From NCBI RefSeq assembly GCF_964199755.1, contig NC_133898.1, positions 127,842,224 to 127,906,223 of the forward strand: 64,000 bases of DNA, written 5' to 3'. Numbering within the stretch: the first letter of the stretch is position 1; each line of letters starts with the position of its first letter. The DNA is from Larus michahellis. Lineage: Eukaryota > Chordata > Aves > Charadriiformes > Laridae. Positions 26,311 to 39,700 of the stretch are shown here, piece by piece. The notes under the pieces were generated by a model. That model was given only the letters and a program-made list of their open reading frames with translations, was not told the origin of the DNA and did no database searches. Made by a program: the position numbers and the translations under genes.

Positions 26311-26454
26311 CACTCATCGCCCATCCGCGGCCCAGCACCTGCCTCCCTATGGGCACCTTGACACCCCCCCACCCCTCCCCCCACCCCTCCCCGAGCCCAC
26401 TGAACCCCAAATCTCCATCCTCATTAACCATGGGGAGAGGCATGGGGTGCCCTC

Positions 26455-26661
26455 CCCATCCCATCCCACCCATTCCATCCATCCCATCCTGTACCATCCC
26501 ATCCCACCTGTCCCGTCCCATCCCATCCATCCCATCCTGTACCATCCCATCCCATCCCACCTATCCCATCCCGTCCCGTCCCGTCCCATCCTTCCCATCC
26601 TGTACCATCCCATCCTGTACCATCCCATCCCATCCCATCCCATCCCATCCCATCCCATCCC
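26455..26661. repeat. Irregular (CCCAT)n array with CCTGTACCAT interruptions
   Basis: Pentamer units CCCAT mixed with CCTGT, CCGTC and TACCAT variants, ending in a regular run of CCCATs at about 26,623-26,661. Same pentamer as at 16.7 kb. Confidence 0.9.
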
Positions 26662-26769
26662 AGCTGGGGCTGGCGTACAGCGGCTGCCAGATGCTTCGCA
26701 GCATGGATGGAGAGACGATTGAGCCGAGACTCCGGGGCAGAGCAGTGGCACGTTCGCTGTTATTTATTG

Positions 26770-29700
26770 TAGCCAGCCCCTAAAAAAGCCCCCCAGCCCC
26801 GACAGGGAGCCCGAGGGACATTAAGGGGACCGGGCAGGGCCCTTCGGTGGCTTTGCTTAGCAAAAAGCAAGGCGTGAAAAAGCCTTTTTGTTTTAAATAT
26901 CTCCCTTCAAACAAAACAAGCTCTGGATCCTTCAGTTTGCGGGATGGAGCTCGGCTCCTCCAGCATCCCTGGATCCTCACGGGTCCCTCGGAGCCGCAGA
27001 TCCCCGTCCCGTGGCTATCGAGGAGGAGCGTTTGAGGGAACCGAGCCGTCTCAAACACGGTGCTGAGAGCACAAAGCGTTTTCCTCCAGCCAGATCCAGC
27101 ACAGGAAGCGCAGTCCCTGGGTTCTCATTAAGTGTTCGCTCCTATTAGGCGAGTCCTGATTAGCCGTGTTTACCCTCCGCGACGCCTCTACCCCCCGCCC
27201 CGTGTTATTGTTTAGCCTCAGAGCGACGGGCACGGACATGCAGCCGTTTACAGAAACCGGGAAGACACCAAAAAGGGATCTGAGACAAATCAAAACTGCT
27301 TAATTGCGGGGCGGGGGGAAAGAAAATGTCCAAAGTTTCATCTTGGAAAAATCCAAGCAAATAACGACCACCCCAGGGCAAATACTTACATTTTCTGTAA
27401 TGTCCAAGTATTGCGCTTCGATATTTTTGGAAGTGAAAAGATGTTTTTCTGGGTAAACCTTTCCTGGGTTAGTTCGAGGCCGGGGGGGTGGTGGGGTGGT
27501 GTTTACATCACCTGGGAGCCGGAGGGAATGTTTTTCACCGTGCCTTGAGTAAAAACGACCCCGAAACGTGGCACCGGCACTCAGAAAAGGGGCTGCAGAG
27601 GGAGGCGGAAAATGACGATGCTGCCAACCCTCGTGCCCTGTCGGTACCTTTCCAACCCACTTTATTTTATTCACCTCGAAAGAGGGACGAGAGTGACCCG
27701 CTAAAATCAACAAGGCAAGGGGACGGTGCCAGCAGGCCGGACGGCCATGTCCCCAAGCCCAGGCGCTCGCCCGGGTATTGTTTAATTTATCAGGGACGTA
27801 GCCTCCGTTCCTGCCTGTTTGCTCCTTTTTTCCAGATCGCCGGCGAGCGGCACAGCCAGTTCTCCCCGGGAGCCCGTGGGACACTCCCTGCATTGTCAAA
27901 ATTCACCGATGATTCCCGCTCTCTGCTCCCTTGCTGCCCTTTCGCAGCCCATGAGAGGTCCTCTCACCGGTGGCCCTGACCTCTCCTGTGCTGGGACATG
28001 TTCTTCTCTCTCTGTCAAGCACTGGAGAGGGTTTCCTTAACAAAATAAAACAAACAAAAAAGGTCCAGAGGAGGCAAATGAGCAGAAATCTTCCATTCTA
28101 GGATAGGTGAGAGCGCAGGATGATCTGGCCAAGTGTGGTGGGATGGGGACATCCCCCACTCCAGACCTTCTGTGGGTGGCTGAAACCCAAAGGTTGGTGA
28201 TGAGCATCCCACAAGGCTGGGCAGATCCTAAGGTCTAGCTCAAGATAACGTATCTCATCTGAAAAGAGCTTCACAGGAAATGCTGAAGAAGTAGCAGAGG
28301 GTCTGGTTGGGTGTCCTCAAGCCTTTGGGACACAGGGAGGAAACATCATCTGGTTCCCCTGAGCAGCTGGTTCATCACTGCTCTGTCACGCTTTCCCCCA
28401 GCTGCAATTTCTCATGGAGCTTCACATCCTGGGTTTGGACTGGGCCCAGGACAACATTACTCCACATAGAGCAAGAATCTGGGCTTTGTGGGACCTCTGC
28501 TGCCCACGGGTTGATGTGAAGACGGACCAGAGCGGGGAGTGACCATGTCACCCGTCCAGGCGCATGTGCCGTGCTCCACGCATATAACATGGAATATCGG
28601 GACTCACCACCATGGTGGCAACAGCTGGAGCCGGTTCTACCAAACCAGCAGGTTCCCACGTCGCATCCAATGTGGTCGGTGGCACCCCCTTGCACACCCA
28701 CCTTCGGACTTGAAGTCACCATGGGATATTTGCATATGGATATCACCCTTCCCGACCCTCAATACTACCTTGGTGAGACCTTGGTGGAGGCTCCCAGACT
28801 TTACCTGTGGCCTGGTGGTGTCTGCAGAGGTGGAAGCAGCCTGCTGCAATTATAGCCAAGTTCCTCCAGACACCATATCGGCCACCTCCAGTATCCCAGA
28901 GCCCTCCATTTCACTCCCATCTGCGATGCCACAGCCGCATCGGTCCTGTGCATCCCTCTTTTCCCATAACCCGGACGCTGGATGGGAACGCAGCCTCTGG
29001 AACAAGGCATCTGCTTTTGTGGCCTTGAGCAGCATCTCCCTCTGGTGGCTGAAGAACAAGAAGCTACGGGGAAAAACACCTCCCCAGCGCGACTCCTTCG
29101 CTCTGGCAGTGCTGGATGTGTACCAGGTCATTGGGGCATCTTGAGTTCCGCCCCCTCCCAGAGATGGGAAGGGTGGGGAGAGGTATCTGGAGCTGTGATT
29201 TGCAGCTGGATAGTCCTCCTACTCCAAACAGGGCTTTAGATTTAACTAAATATAAGACCTTCTTATAGGTGGAGACCTGTGGTTTGGTGCTGGGGTGGTA
29301 CCCAGCATGCAGGACTTGGACCCTGCATGCAACAGGGCTCTCAAGCAGGCTGGATGTCTTTGAGGACAGATAATCCACATTATTTTACCTCATTTTAGAA
29401 GATGACAAGATGAGAAGATTCAGAAGATGAGAAGATGAGGGGCAGCACAGCAGGATCTCACCAGTGACCATCTCCCATCACGGGTGACCAAAGCCATGGA
29501 AGTACCCCCACCTACACCCCCATCTGTACCCCAGCCATTATGCCCCCTCTAGTGCTGTCTTCAGCATCCTCCCCTCTCTTGGCCACACCTAGATCCATCT
29601 GAGTTTTCCACAACCAACTTCTCCGGGGGCAGAGGTGTCAGCTCATGGTGCACCTCCCGGCTCTCTGTGCATCGTGGATGTGCTCTGAGTAATGAAACTC

Positions 29701-31090
29701 CTTGAGTTTCATTAATGAAACTCCTGTGCCCAAAAGTATTTCTCTACTCTCTTAAAATTGTCTGTTTGGCCATATTTTCTTTTCTGACTGGTCCATGGGG
29801 TAGTCTCACGACGGTTGCTCAGTGCTGTCAGACCTTTACCATCTACAGTTAGCCCATGCCACCACGAAGCTAGCATTAAGCTGTAGGATATATCCCTCCC
29901 AACCATTTAATGACCCTTATCAACTGTTGCAGACCCATGGTGGTTCAAGGCAGAACCTGGTAAGCCCAAGTTTAGTCAGCACAAAGCCTTCTGTTAGCAG
30001 CAGGAACCCTGTATTTATTGGGTGAAAAACACTTAAATTGCTCACAAGTGCAGCAAGGATGGTGTAGATCCTTCTGTGTCTCAAGGTCCTGGACTCGGAC
30101 AGAACAACAAACCTTCAGCGCATTGGCTTTTCCCGCCTGATTGTGCCTTGTGATAACCAGCACAAGTCTGAGGGCAGCCCATAATTTGGATAATCATCGC
30201 TTGACCTACTAAGCATTTGAATTTTGTAGTCGATGCAAGCTACCACAGCACGTAGGGTTGCAACCACCAGGCGTAGAGCCAAGGTCAAAACATCTGCAGC
30301 TGGAGGGCATCAAGAAGAGATTCACACCAAGCACAAAATGCCATGCACTGGGATCCTTGAGTTGGTGGCTTGTTTTCCAACCCGCCGGACTAACAGATGT
30401 TAGGGTTGGATGCTCTTTCCATCTACAGCAAATGCTCAAAATCTACTCCAAATATTACCAGTCTTAATGTAGTGTACAATTTCAACAATTCTTGTCGTGT
30501 TAATGTTTCTTCTTCAGGTTGCATGTAACTAAGATCAGATCTCTTGGTCCAAGTTAGGACACAGCCCCTTTCATGGGGCCCCTCCAACCTAAAGGGAAGG
30601 CTCTGGGTTAGGAAGAGAATGATCCTGCTCAGGGAGGGAAAGGATTTCCTCGCCCTAGACCTAGTTTGGTCCTGGTTTAGGGAATGGGGTGAGCAAGCAC
30701 CACTGCCTGGTTCAGCATCACCCACCCTGCTCTGGCTCAGGGGGTGGGGGACAGGGACAGCCACCCCTAGCCACCCCCTAGTGAACCTGGGTTCCCACCT
30801 TGGCAAGAGGAACGGGACAGGGAAGATATAACCAGTCCTCCCAACAACCATTACCTGGTAGAGAATTTTACCAGTAGAAGTCTGCATCCCCATCTGTCAT
30901 GGGCACCATCCCAAATGTCTACCATCATCCCAGCTTGCCATCTCCACTCCTCCTGAGCCGTTACTCAACCAATCTCACCCAACCCACTGCTACCTGCATG
31001 CCACATCGCAGTGCCCAGGTCTCCCAGACTGAGGTAGCCCCAGATAGAAAGCTGCTGGGTGCAGACCCTTCTTCATCCTCCTGCTGCAAA
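26770..31090. other. Intergenic sequence between TRAM2 and XKR5
   Basis: No gene or known repeat was recognised. Open frames at 27300-27899 (minus), 28539-29144 (plus) and 30423-30893 (minus) are uninterrupted but have no recognisable domains or splice partners. A compact palindrome at 29,691-29,723 is listed separately. Confidence 0.5.
29691..29723. repeat. Three-arm palindrome (two overlapping inverted repeats)
   Basis: AATGAAACTC, a CTT spacer, GAGTTTCATT and a second AATGAAACTC follow one another. Bases 29704-29723 form a perfect 20-base palindrome, and 29691-29713 a perfect 10-base hairpin with a 3-base loop. AATGAAAC also fits the AANNGAAA half-site bound by interferon regulatory factors. 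No function can be assigned from sequence. Confidence 0.85.
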
Positions 31091-31881
31091 TCATAGAACG
31101 GTTTAGGTTGGAAGGGACCTTAAACATCATCCAGTGCCACCCCCCTGCCCTGGGCAGGGACACCTCCCACCAGACCAGGTTGCTCCAAGCCCCGCCCAAC
31201 CTGGCCTTGAACCCCTCCAGGGATGGGACACCCACAGCTTCTCTGGGCAACCTGGGACAGGGGGTCACCACCCTCACACCAAAGAATTTCTTCCTCATAT
31301 CTCACCTAAATCTCCCCTCTTTCAGTTTAAGAGCATTCCCCCTCGTCCCATGGCTCCCCTCCCTGCTCCAGAGTCCCTCCCCATCTTTCCTGGAGCCCCT
31401 TGAGGGACTGGCAGGGGCTGGAAGGTCTCCGCGGAGCCTTCTCTTCTCCAGGCTGAACCCCCCCAGCTCTCTCAGCCTGTCCTCCCAGCAGAGGGGCTCC
31501 AGCCCTCCCAGCATCTCCGGGACCTCCTCTGGCCCCGCTCCAACAGGTCCAAGTCCTTTCTGTGCTGGAAGCAGCCCAAACCAGTAGCAGAGCTGCGATG
31601 GGTCTGACACAAAGCCCTAACCGCTGGCATTGCTGCTCTGTGCAGGGGAAGGATATGAGCTTGCTTACCCATGCTGTGCTGGGAGAGCACCCCAGGGTGC
31701 TTCCCACAGCCAGGGGAGATGCACCCATCAGCCTGGCTCCCTGGTTAACATTTGCTTTGCAGCGCCTTGTGAACAGAGACCGCCCATGCACTCGTGTAAC
31801 ATCACTGAACTCCTTCAACACTCAGCTCTGTGGGTCTGGGAAAACTCTTTGACTAACGGCCTGCGGTTGGAGAGTCAACTT
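31091..31881 (-). repeat. CR1-tailed repeat, copy 2, intergenic
   Basis: Twin of the element in TRAM2 intron 7 in the same orientation. Its CR1 3' end is at the left, and the same unfamiliar 5' part runs from about 31,585 to 31,881. It abuts another CR1 fragment on the right. Confidence 0.85.
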
Positions 31882-31882
31882 G

Positions 31883-32030
31883 ATATCTAATCTAAACCTC
31901 CCCTTTTTTAGTTTAAAACTGTTCCCCCTTGTCCTATGGCTCCTCTCCCTGATCCAGAGTCCCTCCCCATCTTTCCTGTAAGTCCCCTTTAAGTACTGGA
32001 ATCCCAACAGCCAGTTCTCCTTGGGCAAAG
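31883..32030 (-). repeat. CR1 LINE fragment
   Basis: Minus-oriented piece of the CR1 3' region, beginning inside the element (ATATCTAATCTAAACCTCCC) without the terminal octamers. It runs through the CTATGGCTCCTCTCCCTGAT block. It may be a remnant split by the neighbouring repeat. Confidence 0.75.
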
Positions 32031-33760
32031 TGGGAAAGAGAGAAAGTAGGGGATGTGGACTCTCATGCCGGCGAAGGAGAAAAACCCTGCTCAATTAAAC
32101 AAACTACTTGACTGGGGGCGGGTAGAACTGGAATGGGTGGAAAATCTAAGAAAACAGGAAAGTAGAATTGAAAAGGAGAGGGGAAGAGGCAATGTCACAT
32201 CCAGCCAGGAAGCCAGGCGGCGCTTCGCTTGGAAAGCAGCAGGAGATCAAGCTCCAACATCCCCTACAGCAAGGTCCAGAGGACCTCTCCGTGCAGCCCT
32301 AACACGAGACACAGACACAGCCAAGGCTGGTTTGTTTTTCAAAGCGTCATTATGTATTATCAAAGGTAGAAAAACAAACGAGATAAAAATTTCCATAATG
32401 CCACGGCAGCTCTGCTGCCTTCTGGGTGATGCAGGTAGTGAGGAGGGCTCCGGAAAAGCTGCTGCAACTGGTTTCTCCCCGCAGAGAAGAGCTGAGAACA
32501 GAGGAGCTGGGCTCTGAATGGAGACACGGAGCCTTCAACACGTCGGAAAGTGGCTTCACTCCGAAACCGGCACCAACTGAGTGTTCACTGGTGAAGAAGC
32601 TTGAAGGAACATCTGGCTGGGTCGATCCTGCGCAGTGAAAGCTACATGGAAGCTTTTTTTTTTTTAATAATTCATGGCATGCCTGGCCTTCCTGCTGTCT
32701 TTCCTGCCCTGTGGCGCCACCGGAGTCCTGCCCGCAGATGTGCGCCAGCTGGCACCCACGAGCTCGCTGGTGAACCCAGCTTGACCAGAACTCAATCAAC
32801 ATGTCAAGCCACATCCTGGGCACAAACCCACCTCCAGCCAGCCCAGCTGGAAGCATTAACTATTCCCTGAGACTACGGTATTGAGGCTTTTGGTTTCTGC
32901 TATAAAGAAACCCTGTCTGCACGGGGGATTTTAGGGTGTCAGGAGTATGTAGATCTGTTTTGAGATTTGGCTTGAGGTTAAATTTAGGAGGGAGCATCCA
33001 GTCAGATCTGGATTATCTGCAATTGGGTGGAAGAGGGCAAGGAAGAGGCTGGGCAGAAAAGGCCGCTTGAGGAAGCAGGGTGGTGGGCAAGCGAGAAGGA
33101 CATGGCTTTTGTCTACAACTCAGAGTCCTGAAGTTGTGGTCTGCTGTATGAAGAGGGTCTGGGCTCCTATGTGGCCCCAGCAAATGGAGTTGGAAGTTCT
33201 CAAGATGAACCCAGTGGGGGAAAAATAAATCAAGCACCGCTGAGCCTTGCTTCAGGGCTTATTCTGCCCAGAAGGAAGGGCATCTGAGAGTAAAACTCAT
33301 TATTTTTCCAGTTTAGGCACTTATTTGTCCTGAGAAGACTCCTGCTTGGCCAGCGTTGCAGCTCCTGGAGACAGCAGCCAGATCTTCATGTTGGGACAGG
33401 CCTGCAGCTTGTAGAGACACTTGTTAAAGGACGTGCTTCAAGGCATTATCAGAAATATGTCAAAGGCAGCATGCTCCAGCTGCCTGGCAGGACTGTTACA
33501 TAAATAAGTTTAAAAAACACTTAAATCTGGACTTTTAAGGCTTTTTAAGACTTTTGAGGCTCTCCAAAACTGCAAGCAGAAGATGCACCAGGAGAGAAGG
33601 TGATGTCCTAGTGATGGAGTACCATGTCCACCCAGCGGGAGGGTCACCATGGGGACAGTCTTCATGGCCAGCATTAACATCTCACCACCTCCTGCCGTAT
33701 CCTTCCAATGAGGCAGTCACCCCAAGGCTGACCCAAAGTGACGGCGCAGCAATTTCAGGG

Positions 33761-36700
33761 TCACTCCAGCCACCCAGAGAGGTCTGTCCCCTCTCCCAGC
33801 TCCCCCAGTCCTTGCTGTGGGTATCTAGAGTCACCTTTGGGGGTGGAGGTGAAGCACGGTGGCCTCAGCTTGCTCGTCACTACAGTCTCTTGTGTGCCAC
33901 AAGGGTGGGTGTCCTGAGGGTGATGCCACCCCACAAGGGCACCCTCTGGCCCCACAGGCTCTTTGGGGGGACCCGTCACCCCACAGACGCTCATGCTTCC
34001 GAGGCAAGAGCTGCTCTGCAGATCCTTGTGGGCACAAACGCCCAGGATTGGGCTGATGCTCGCCATCCCAAGGGATAAATCCCTTCCTCCCAGGCAGCCG
34101 GGGGGAGGCTGGGTTTCTTTGTCCCTTTGCACCAGGGCCACGCATGTAGCCATGGCTGTCCCCACACCAGGAGAGGTGATTCCTCCCGCGGTCGCGCTGA
34201 AATACACAGAGGAGCCCTCGGCTGGATCCGGGGAGAAGCTGCTGGGAACGGATACGGCCGAGTGAAAGCCAGGCTCCTGCCCTGCTCCGTCCTCCTGTGC
34301 CGTTCTCGCAGTGCCAGTGATGGGTTGGCCGCCTCCTCTGGTCCCCACCGCCTCCAGTTTCTCATCAGTCAGAGCAGGTTCAACACCCTGAAGACCAGTT
34401 TCCCTCGTGGGGAGGGAAAGGTGGGCCCCAGGCTCAATGCTGGCATGTTTCTCCATCATCCATCCTCCAGGGTAAACCTCTCCCATGCCACCGTCTCCAA
34501 AAGCTGCATTGATGGTGGACGTATCTCCTGTCTTCAAGGCCAGCTTCACCAGCAGCCAGTGGTGATGGTTTGTCCAGCTGTCCTCCAAACACTCTCTGAA
34601 TTGTAGGATCAATGAACTGTTCCTGGTTTTGGGATCTGCCGTGGTCCCTTCCCCTGCCAAGGACCCACTGTGTCCCGAAATTTCCAAGCTCTGCCCTGCT
34701 TGGGAGCCATCTCCAGCCACCTCGTCACCACCCACAACCGCAGCACTGCAGGTTGTCTCCAGGAAGCCCTGCCAGATCTCTGTGGATTTGGGATGGAGCA
34801 GACTGTAATACACCACCAGAGCTGTGGCACCTGGAAAAGAGCAGAAAGGTGTCAATGGAAGAGTTCCCAACAGCGTTCCAGCGAGATGTGCCATCTCCAG
34901 ATCAACACGCGCTCTGCAGAGATGCTGCTGGGCATCAGGTGTCCAAGCAAGATGTCTTTCAAACATTTTTAGGGATGCAAAAATTCCACCTGAGCAGCCT
35001 TAGGGAAAGTGCTGAGCACACTCTCAAGACCGAATTTAATCTGGATTGATTTGCAGACTGACGGATGGACAGCGAGGCAGCCGCTGACCCCGGCAGACAG
35101 GGAATGGGGCAGGGAGGAGATGTGTGATGCAGGAATCCTTCCCATCTTGCAGCATCCCAGTCCTCTAGCCATTACGTGCAGCAGGATTTTAAGACACCTT
35201 CCTACTTCTATCCTAAACTCATTGAAGGCCAGAGGAATTGCTCCTTTTCCACCCCAAATGTGCCCTTTCTCCAAGCCCCCTGCAGCCTGGGCTGCATCCC
35301 CAGCAGCGTGGGCAGCAGGGTGAGGGGGGGGATTCTTCGCTGTGAGGGTGGTGACCCCCTGCCCCGGGTTGCCCAGAGAAGCTGTGGCTGCCCCATCCCT
35401 GGAGGGGTTCACGGCCAGGTTGGCCGGGGCTTGGAGCAACCTGGTCTGGTGGGAGGTGTCCCTGCCCAGGGCAGGGGGTGGCACTGGATGATCTTTAAGG
35501 TCCCTTCCAACCCAAACCATTCTGTGATTCTATGGCTGATCTGCATGCAGCCCATCTGGGGAGATGCACAAAGCGCAGCATGTGGATGTTACAGCTTCCC
35601 TCTACCCCCATTCCACTGGGAAAACACGAGCCTGGTGGGGACCTCACCCAGCAAAAAGCAACTCCCATCCTTGCCCAGTGCCCGTTTTGCAAATAGAGGT
35701 GCCGATGGGGTGTTTGCAAGCATCATACAACCTCTCCCCTCCTTCAGCGGAGTTGTGCATTAAAGTTTTAGGGAATTAAATGCACCAGCTGGTGATAGCT
35801 GCTGCCCGCTTTATGGCAGAGCATGGAATAAGGCAGGGCATGGGCAAGGTGTGGAGTACCTTCTCCATCACATACCAAAGATTCCTCCCCACGAACACAA
35901 AAAGCTTTTCCATTTATGGAAGCAGCACCAATCTTTGAAAGAAAACAGTGCTGAAGAAAGCTGCTGTAGTTCTGCATGGTCCCACACCAGCGTATTTCCA
36001 AAACACATGCAGTGATGGGTGATCAATCACGAGCCACCTTCAGAAAACATCAATATATCCTCAAACACTTCCCATCCCTGGAGGTGTTCAAGGCCAGGTT
36101 GGACGGGGCTTGGAGCAACCTGGTCTGGTGGGAGGTGTCCCTGCCCAGGGCAGGGGGGTTGGAACTAGATGATCTTTAAGGTCCCTTCCAACCCAAACCA
36201 TTCTGTGATTTTAAATGAAAACGTTTCCCTGCAGTGATTCCCTGGGTTACACCACTGCCTGCACTGATTGCCAACCACCAAGATCCCAGAAAGCACCAAC
36301 AGACGTGCTTCAAAATTGCATATATTGTATTTGGCGGCGGCACCTGAGCCATTTGGTGACGTCTTGATCGTTTCCGCAAGCCCTCTTCTTCAGGGATGGG
36401 CTTTTAAGACGTGCTGAAGAAATGAAACGCAAGGTGGGTTTACATATTATCAAATAGATCCAGACGCTTAAGCTGGAAGGAATAAAGCAAACAGTCTGAC
36501 GCAACTGAAATAACTCATGATGCTCATTTACCCTCCAAACATGCAATCCAGGCCCTAAAAACCAGACCTTACCTATCACAGACCCTGACATGACGGCCCC
36601 GGTCACGCACAGGCTGCTCCTCAGCTCTGCCTGCAGGAAGCGGGTGGCCAAGAGCAGCAGGAGGGTGTTTTCCATCAGCATTATCTGCAGAGCAGAGGGA

Positions 36701-39700
36701 AGAGAGTTGTCACTTTTGCCCTTCTGATGGTTTTAGCCGTGCTTCTGATGGCAGAGAACACCCACTTTCTAGATTTTGCTGATTTATTTTGCGCCTGAAG
36801 TTATCACTTACAACATAAGGGTTGCTGAACTGAACTTTCTGCGAAGTCTTGACCTTTTCTTACCATGAAAAATGACTCTGTCAGAGCCGCGCAGCCACTC
36901 TGGTGTTCTTGAGACGTTTTATGGCTCCTGCTAAGAACATGAGGCCAGTGCAGAAGGCTAGTGACCACGGGGCTTTGTCAGGGCAAGGGAAATGCTGGAT
37001 TTTTATCAATTGGTGATATGAGAGATGAGAACAGAAGGTCTGAGCTCCCACTACTCCCCAGCAGCTGCATCCATGTGGAATATTGAGTATCCTGGGTACT
37101 TACTGCATAAAACACGGCCACCCTGTGCTTGGAGGGACCGGGCCGGACATTAACGTAGCAGAAGATGTACACGGCTCCCACCACGCAATTGAACAGCCTC
37201 CAGCGGCAGGGCTGGGCCACGATGTCCGTCTGCTGGGCCACCAGCCAGAAGGCCATGAGCAGCCAGTGGACACCTGCAAGGAGACGGGATCAAAAAGGCA
37301 AAGCCATTCCTGGAGGAGGCTGGAAAGCCCTCCAGAACCAGGAGCATCCCCGCGGCTGACCAGCAGGATGGGACATGGAGAAGATGATCACGGGTCTTAC
37401 CTGCCACGGCAAAAACCCAGAAGGAGTACAGCCTGGTAAAGAGCACCAGGGCCAGGACCCTGGTCCCCAGCATCCCCGTCCTCCAGAGCAGCAGGCAGAG
37501 GATGGCCGCGGCTGGCGGGCAGAGGTGACCAGGTTTCAGCAGGCAGGAGAAGCGGCTGTAGGAGACCAAAGCCCAAGCAAGGGAGAGCAGAGACAGCCCA
37601 GCGCTGACACCTGCACAGGGACAAGGGATGTCAGGAGCTCTGAAGGACACCCAACTGCCTTGTAGGACCACATCTCAATGCTAAGGAGCTGTTGGTAGCA
37701 TGGCACCCCGTCACAAGCCAGACACCCTGGTGTCCTGTCAACTGTAGTATTTCATAGAATCATAGAATGCTCTAGGTTGGAATCATAGAATCATAAGGTT
37801 GGAAGGGCCCTCTGGAGATCATCTAGTCCAACCCCCTGCCAGAACAGAGTCACCCAGAGCAGGTTGCACAGGAATGCATCCAGGGGGGTTTTGAATGTCT
37901 CCAGAGATGGAGACTCCACCACCTCTCTGCACAGCCTGTGCCAGGGCTCTGCCACCCTCACAGGAAAGAAGTTCCTCCTCATGTTAAAATGGAACTTCCT
38001 ATGCTTGAGTTTGTGCCCGTTACCTCTTGTCCTGTCACTGGGCACCACTGAAAAGAGCCTGGCCCCATCCTCCTGACACCCACCCTTTCAGTATTTATAA
38101 GTGTTGATAAGGTCCCCCCTCAGCCGTCTTTTTTCCAGACTGAAGAGACCCAAGTTCCTCAACCTTTCTTCATAAGAGAGATGTTCCAGTCCCCTCATCA
38201 TCTTGGTAGCCCTTTACTGTTCCATCTCCAGCAGTTCCCTGTCCTTCTTGAAGTGGGAAGCCCAGAACTGGACATGGCACTCCAGGTGTGGCCTCCCCAA
38301 GGCAGAGCAGAGAGGGAGGATGACTTCCCTCCACCTGCTGGACCTTTCAGATCATCAAGTCCAACCACCAACCCAACACTGACAAAACCACCACTAAACC
38401 ATGTCCCTCAGCACCATGTCTGCCTGTCTTTTAAACACCTCCAGGGATGGTGCCTCAACCACTTCCCTGGGCAGCCTGTTCCAATGCTTGATAACCCCTT
38501 CAGTGTAAAATTTTTTCTTAATATCCATCCTAAACCTCCCTTGGTGCAAATTGAGGTCATTTCCGCTTGTCCTTTCGCCTGTTCCTTGAGAGAAGAGACC
38601 AACCCCCCTCTGGCTACCCCCTCCTTTCAGGGAGCTGTAGAGAGCGAGAAGGTCTCCCCTCAGCCTCCTCTTCTCCAGGCTGAACACCCCCAGCTCCCTC
38701 AGCCGCTCCTCACAAGGCTTGTGCTCCAGACCCCTCACCAGCTCCGTTGCCCTTCTCTGGACACACTCCAGCACCTCAATGTCTTTCTTGCGGTGAGGGG
38801 TCCAAAACTGGGCACAGCCCTCGAGGTGGGGCCTCAACAGTGCTGACCAGTTCCTGATGAGTCTGGTCTCCTTTGCACACTTGGCATCTCCCTGCTTGAA
38901 TCCTCCGAGTGCTTGCTGCCATGTGCAGAGCTCTCTGCCAGGGCAGGTCCCTCTCTGGTCACTGCGCTCAGACCAGAGGCTGACACCGATTTGAGTGAGA
39001 CCTTGCGCACACCGTGACTCCACACATGCCAACTTCTCCCTCTGCACACCTGAAAGTTCACGTTTTCTTTACAAAGCAGCCCCCAACCCCTAAATGCTCA
39101 GCATTGCTCTGTGATTAGGGCTGGACCAGCAATAGGAACATGTGTTGGATTCGAACCCATGCAAGCCACTGTCTGGCCATGGAGGTGCCCTCTATGGGGG
39201 ACTGACTGTACTGGCCAGGAGAAGCCATGGATAGCTCAGAGGCGTCGGGTTCAGCCACTGACCTTTAAGCCCCCTTTGTTCACACACATGAGATTCAACC
39301 AGGCCAAGTGCAAGGTCCTGCGCCTGGGTCAGGGCAACCCCAAGCACAAATCCATGCTGGGAGGAGAATGGATGGAGAGCAGCCCTGAGGAGAAGGACTT
39401 GAGGGTGTTGGTGGGTGAGAACCTCCACACGAGCCAGCAATGTGCACTGGCAGCCCAGAAATCCCCCGCAGCCTGGGCTGCATCCCCAGCAGCGTGGGCA
39501 GCAGGGCGAGGGGGGGATTCTGCCCCTCTGCTGCGCTCGGGGGAGACCCCCCTGCAGTGCTGCCTCCAGCGCTGGGGCCTCGGCACAGGAGAGACACGGA
39601 GCTGTTGGAGCGGGGCCAGAGGAGGCCCCGGAGATGCTGGGAGGGCTGGAGCCCCTCTGCTGGGAGGACAGGCTGAGAGAGCTGGGGGGGTTCAGCCTGG

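Noticed and set aside
24234-26722. Very long plus-strand open frames (up to 665 codons) across and upstream of TRAM2 exon 1
   Set aside because: They run through a stop-free minisatellite and antisense to TRAM2 exon 1 and its GC-rich promoter. The encoded sequence is only the translated tandem unit in shifting frames.
28539-29144. Plus-strand open frame of 201 codons in the TRAM2-XKR5 spacer
   Set aside because: No recognisable family. Other frames on both strands are open over the same bases, so it is probably chance.
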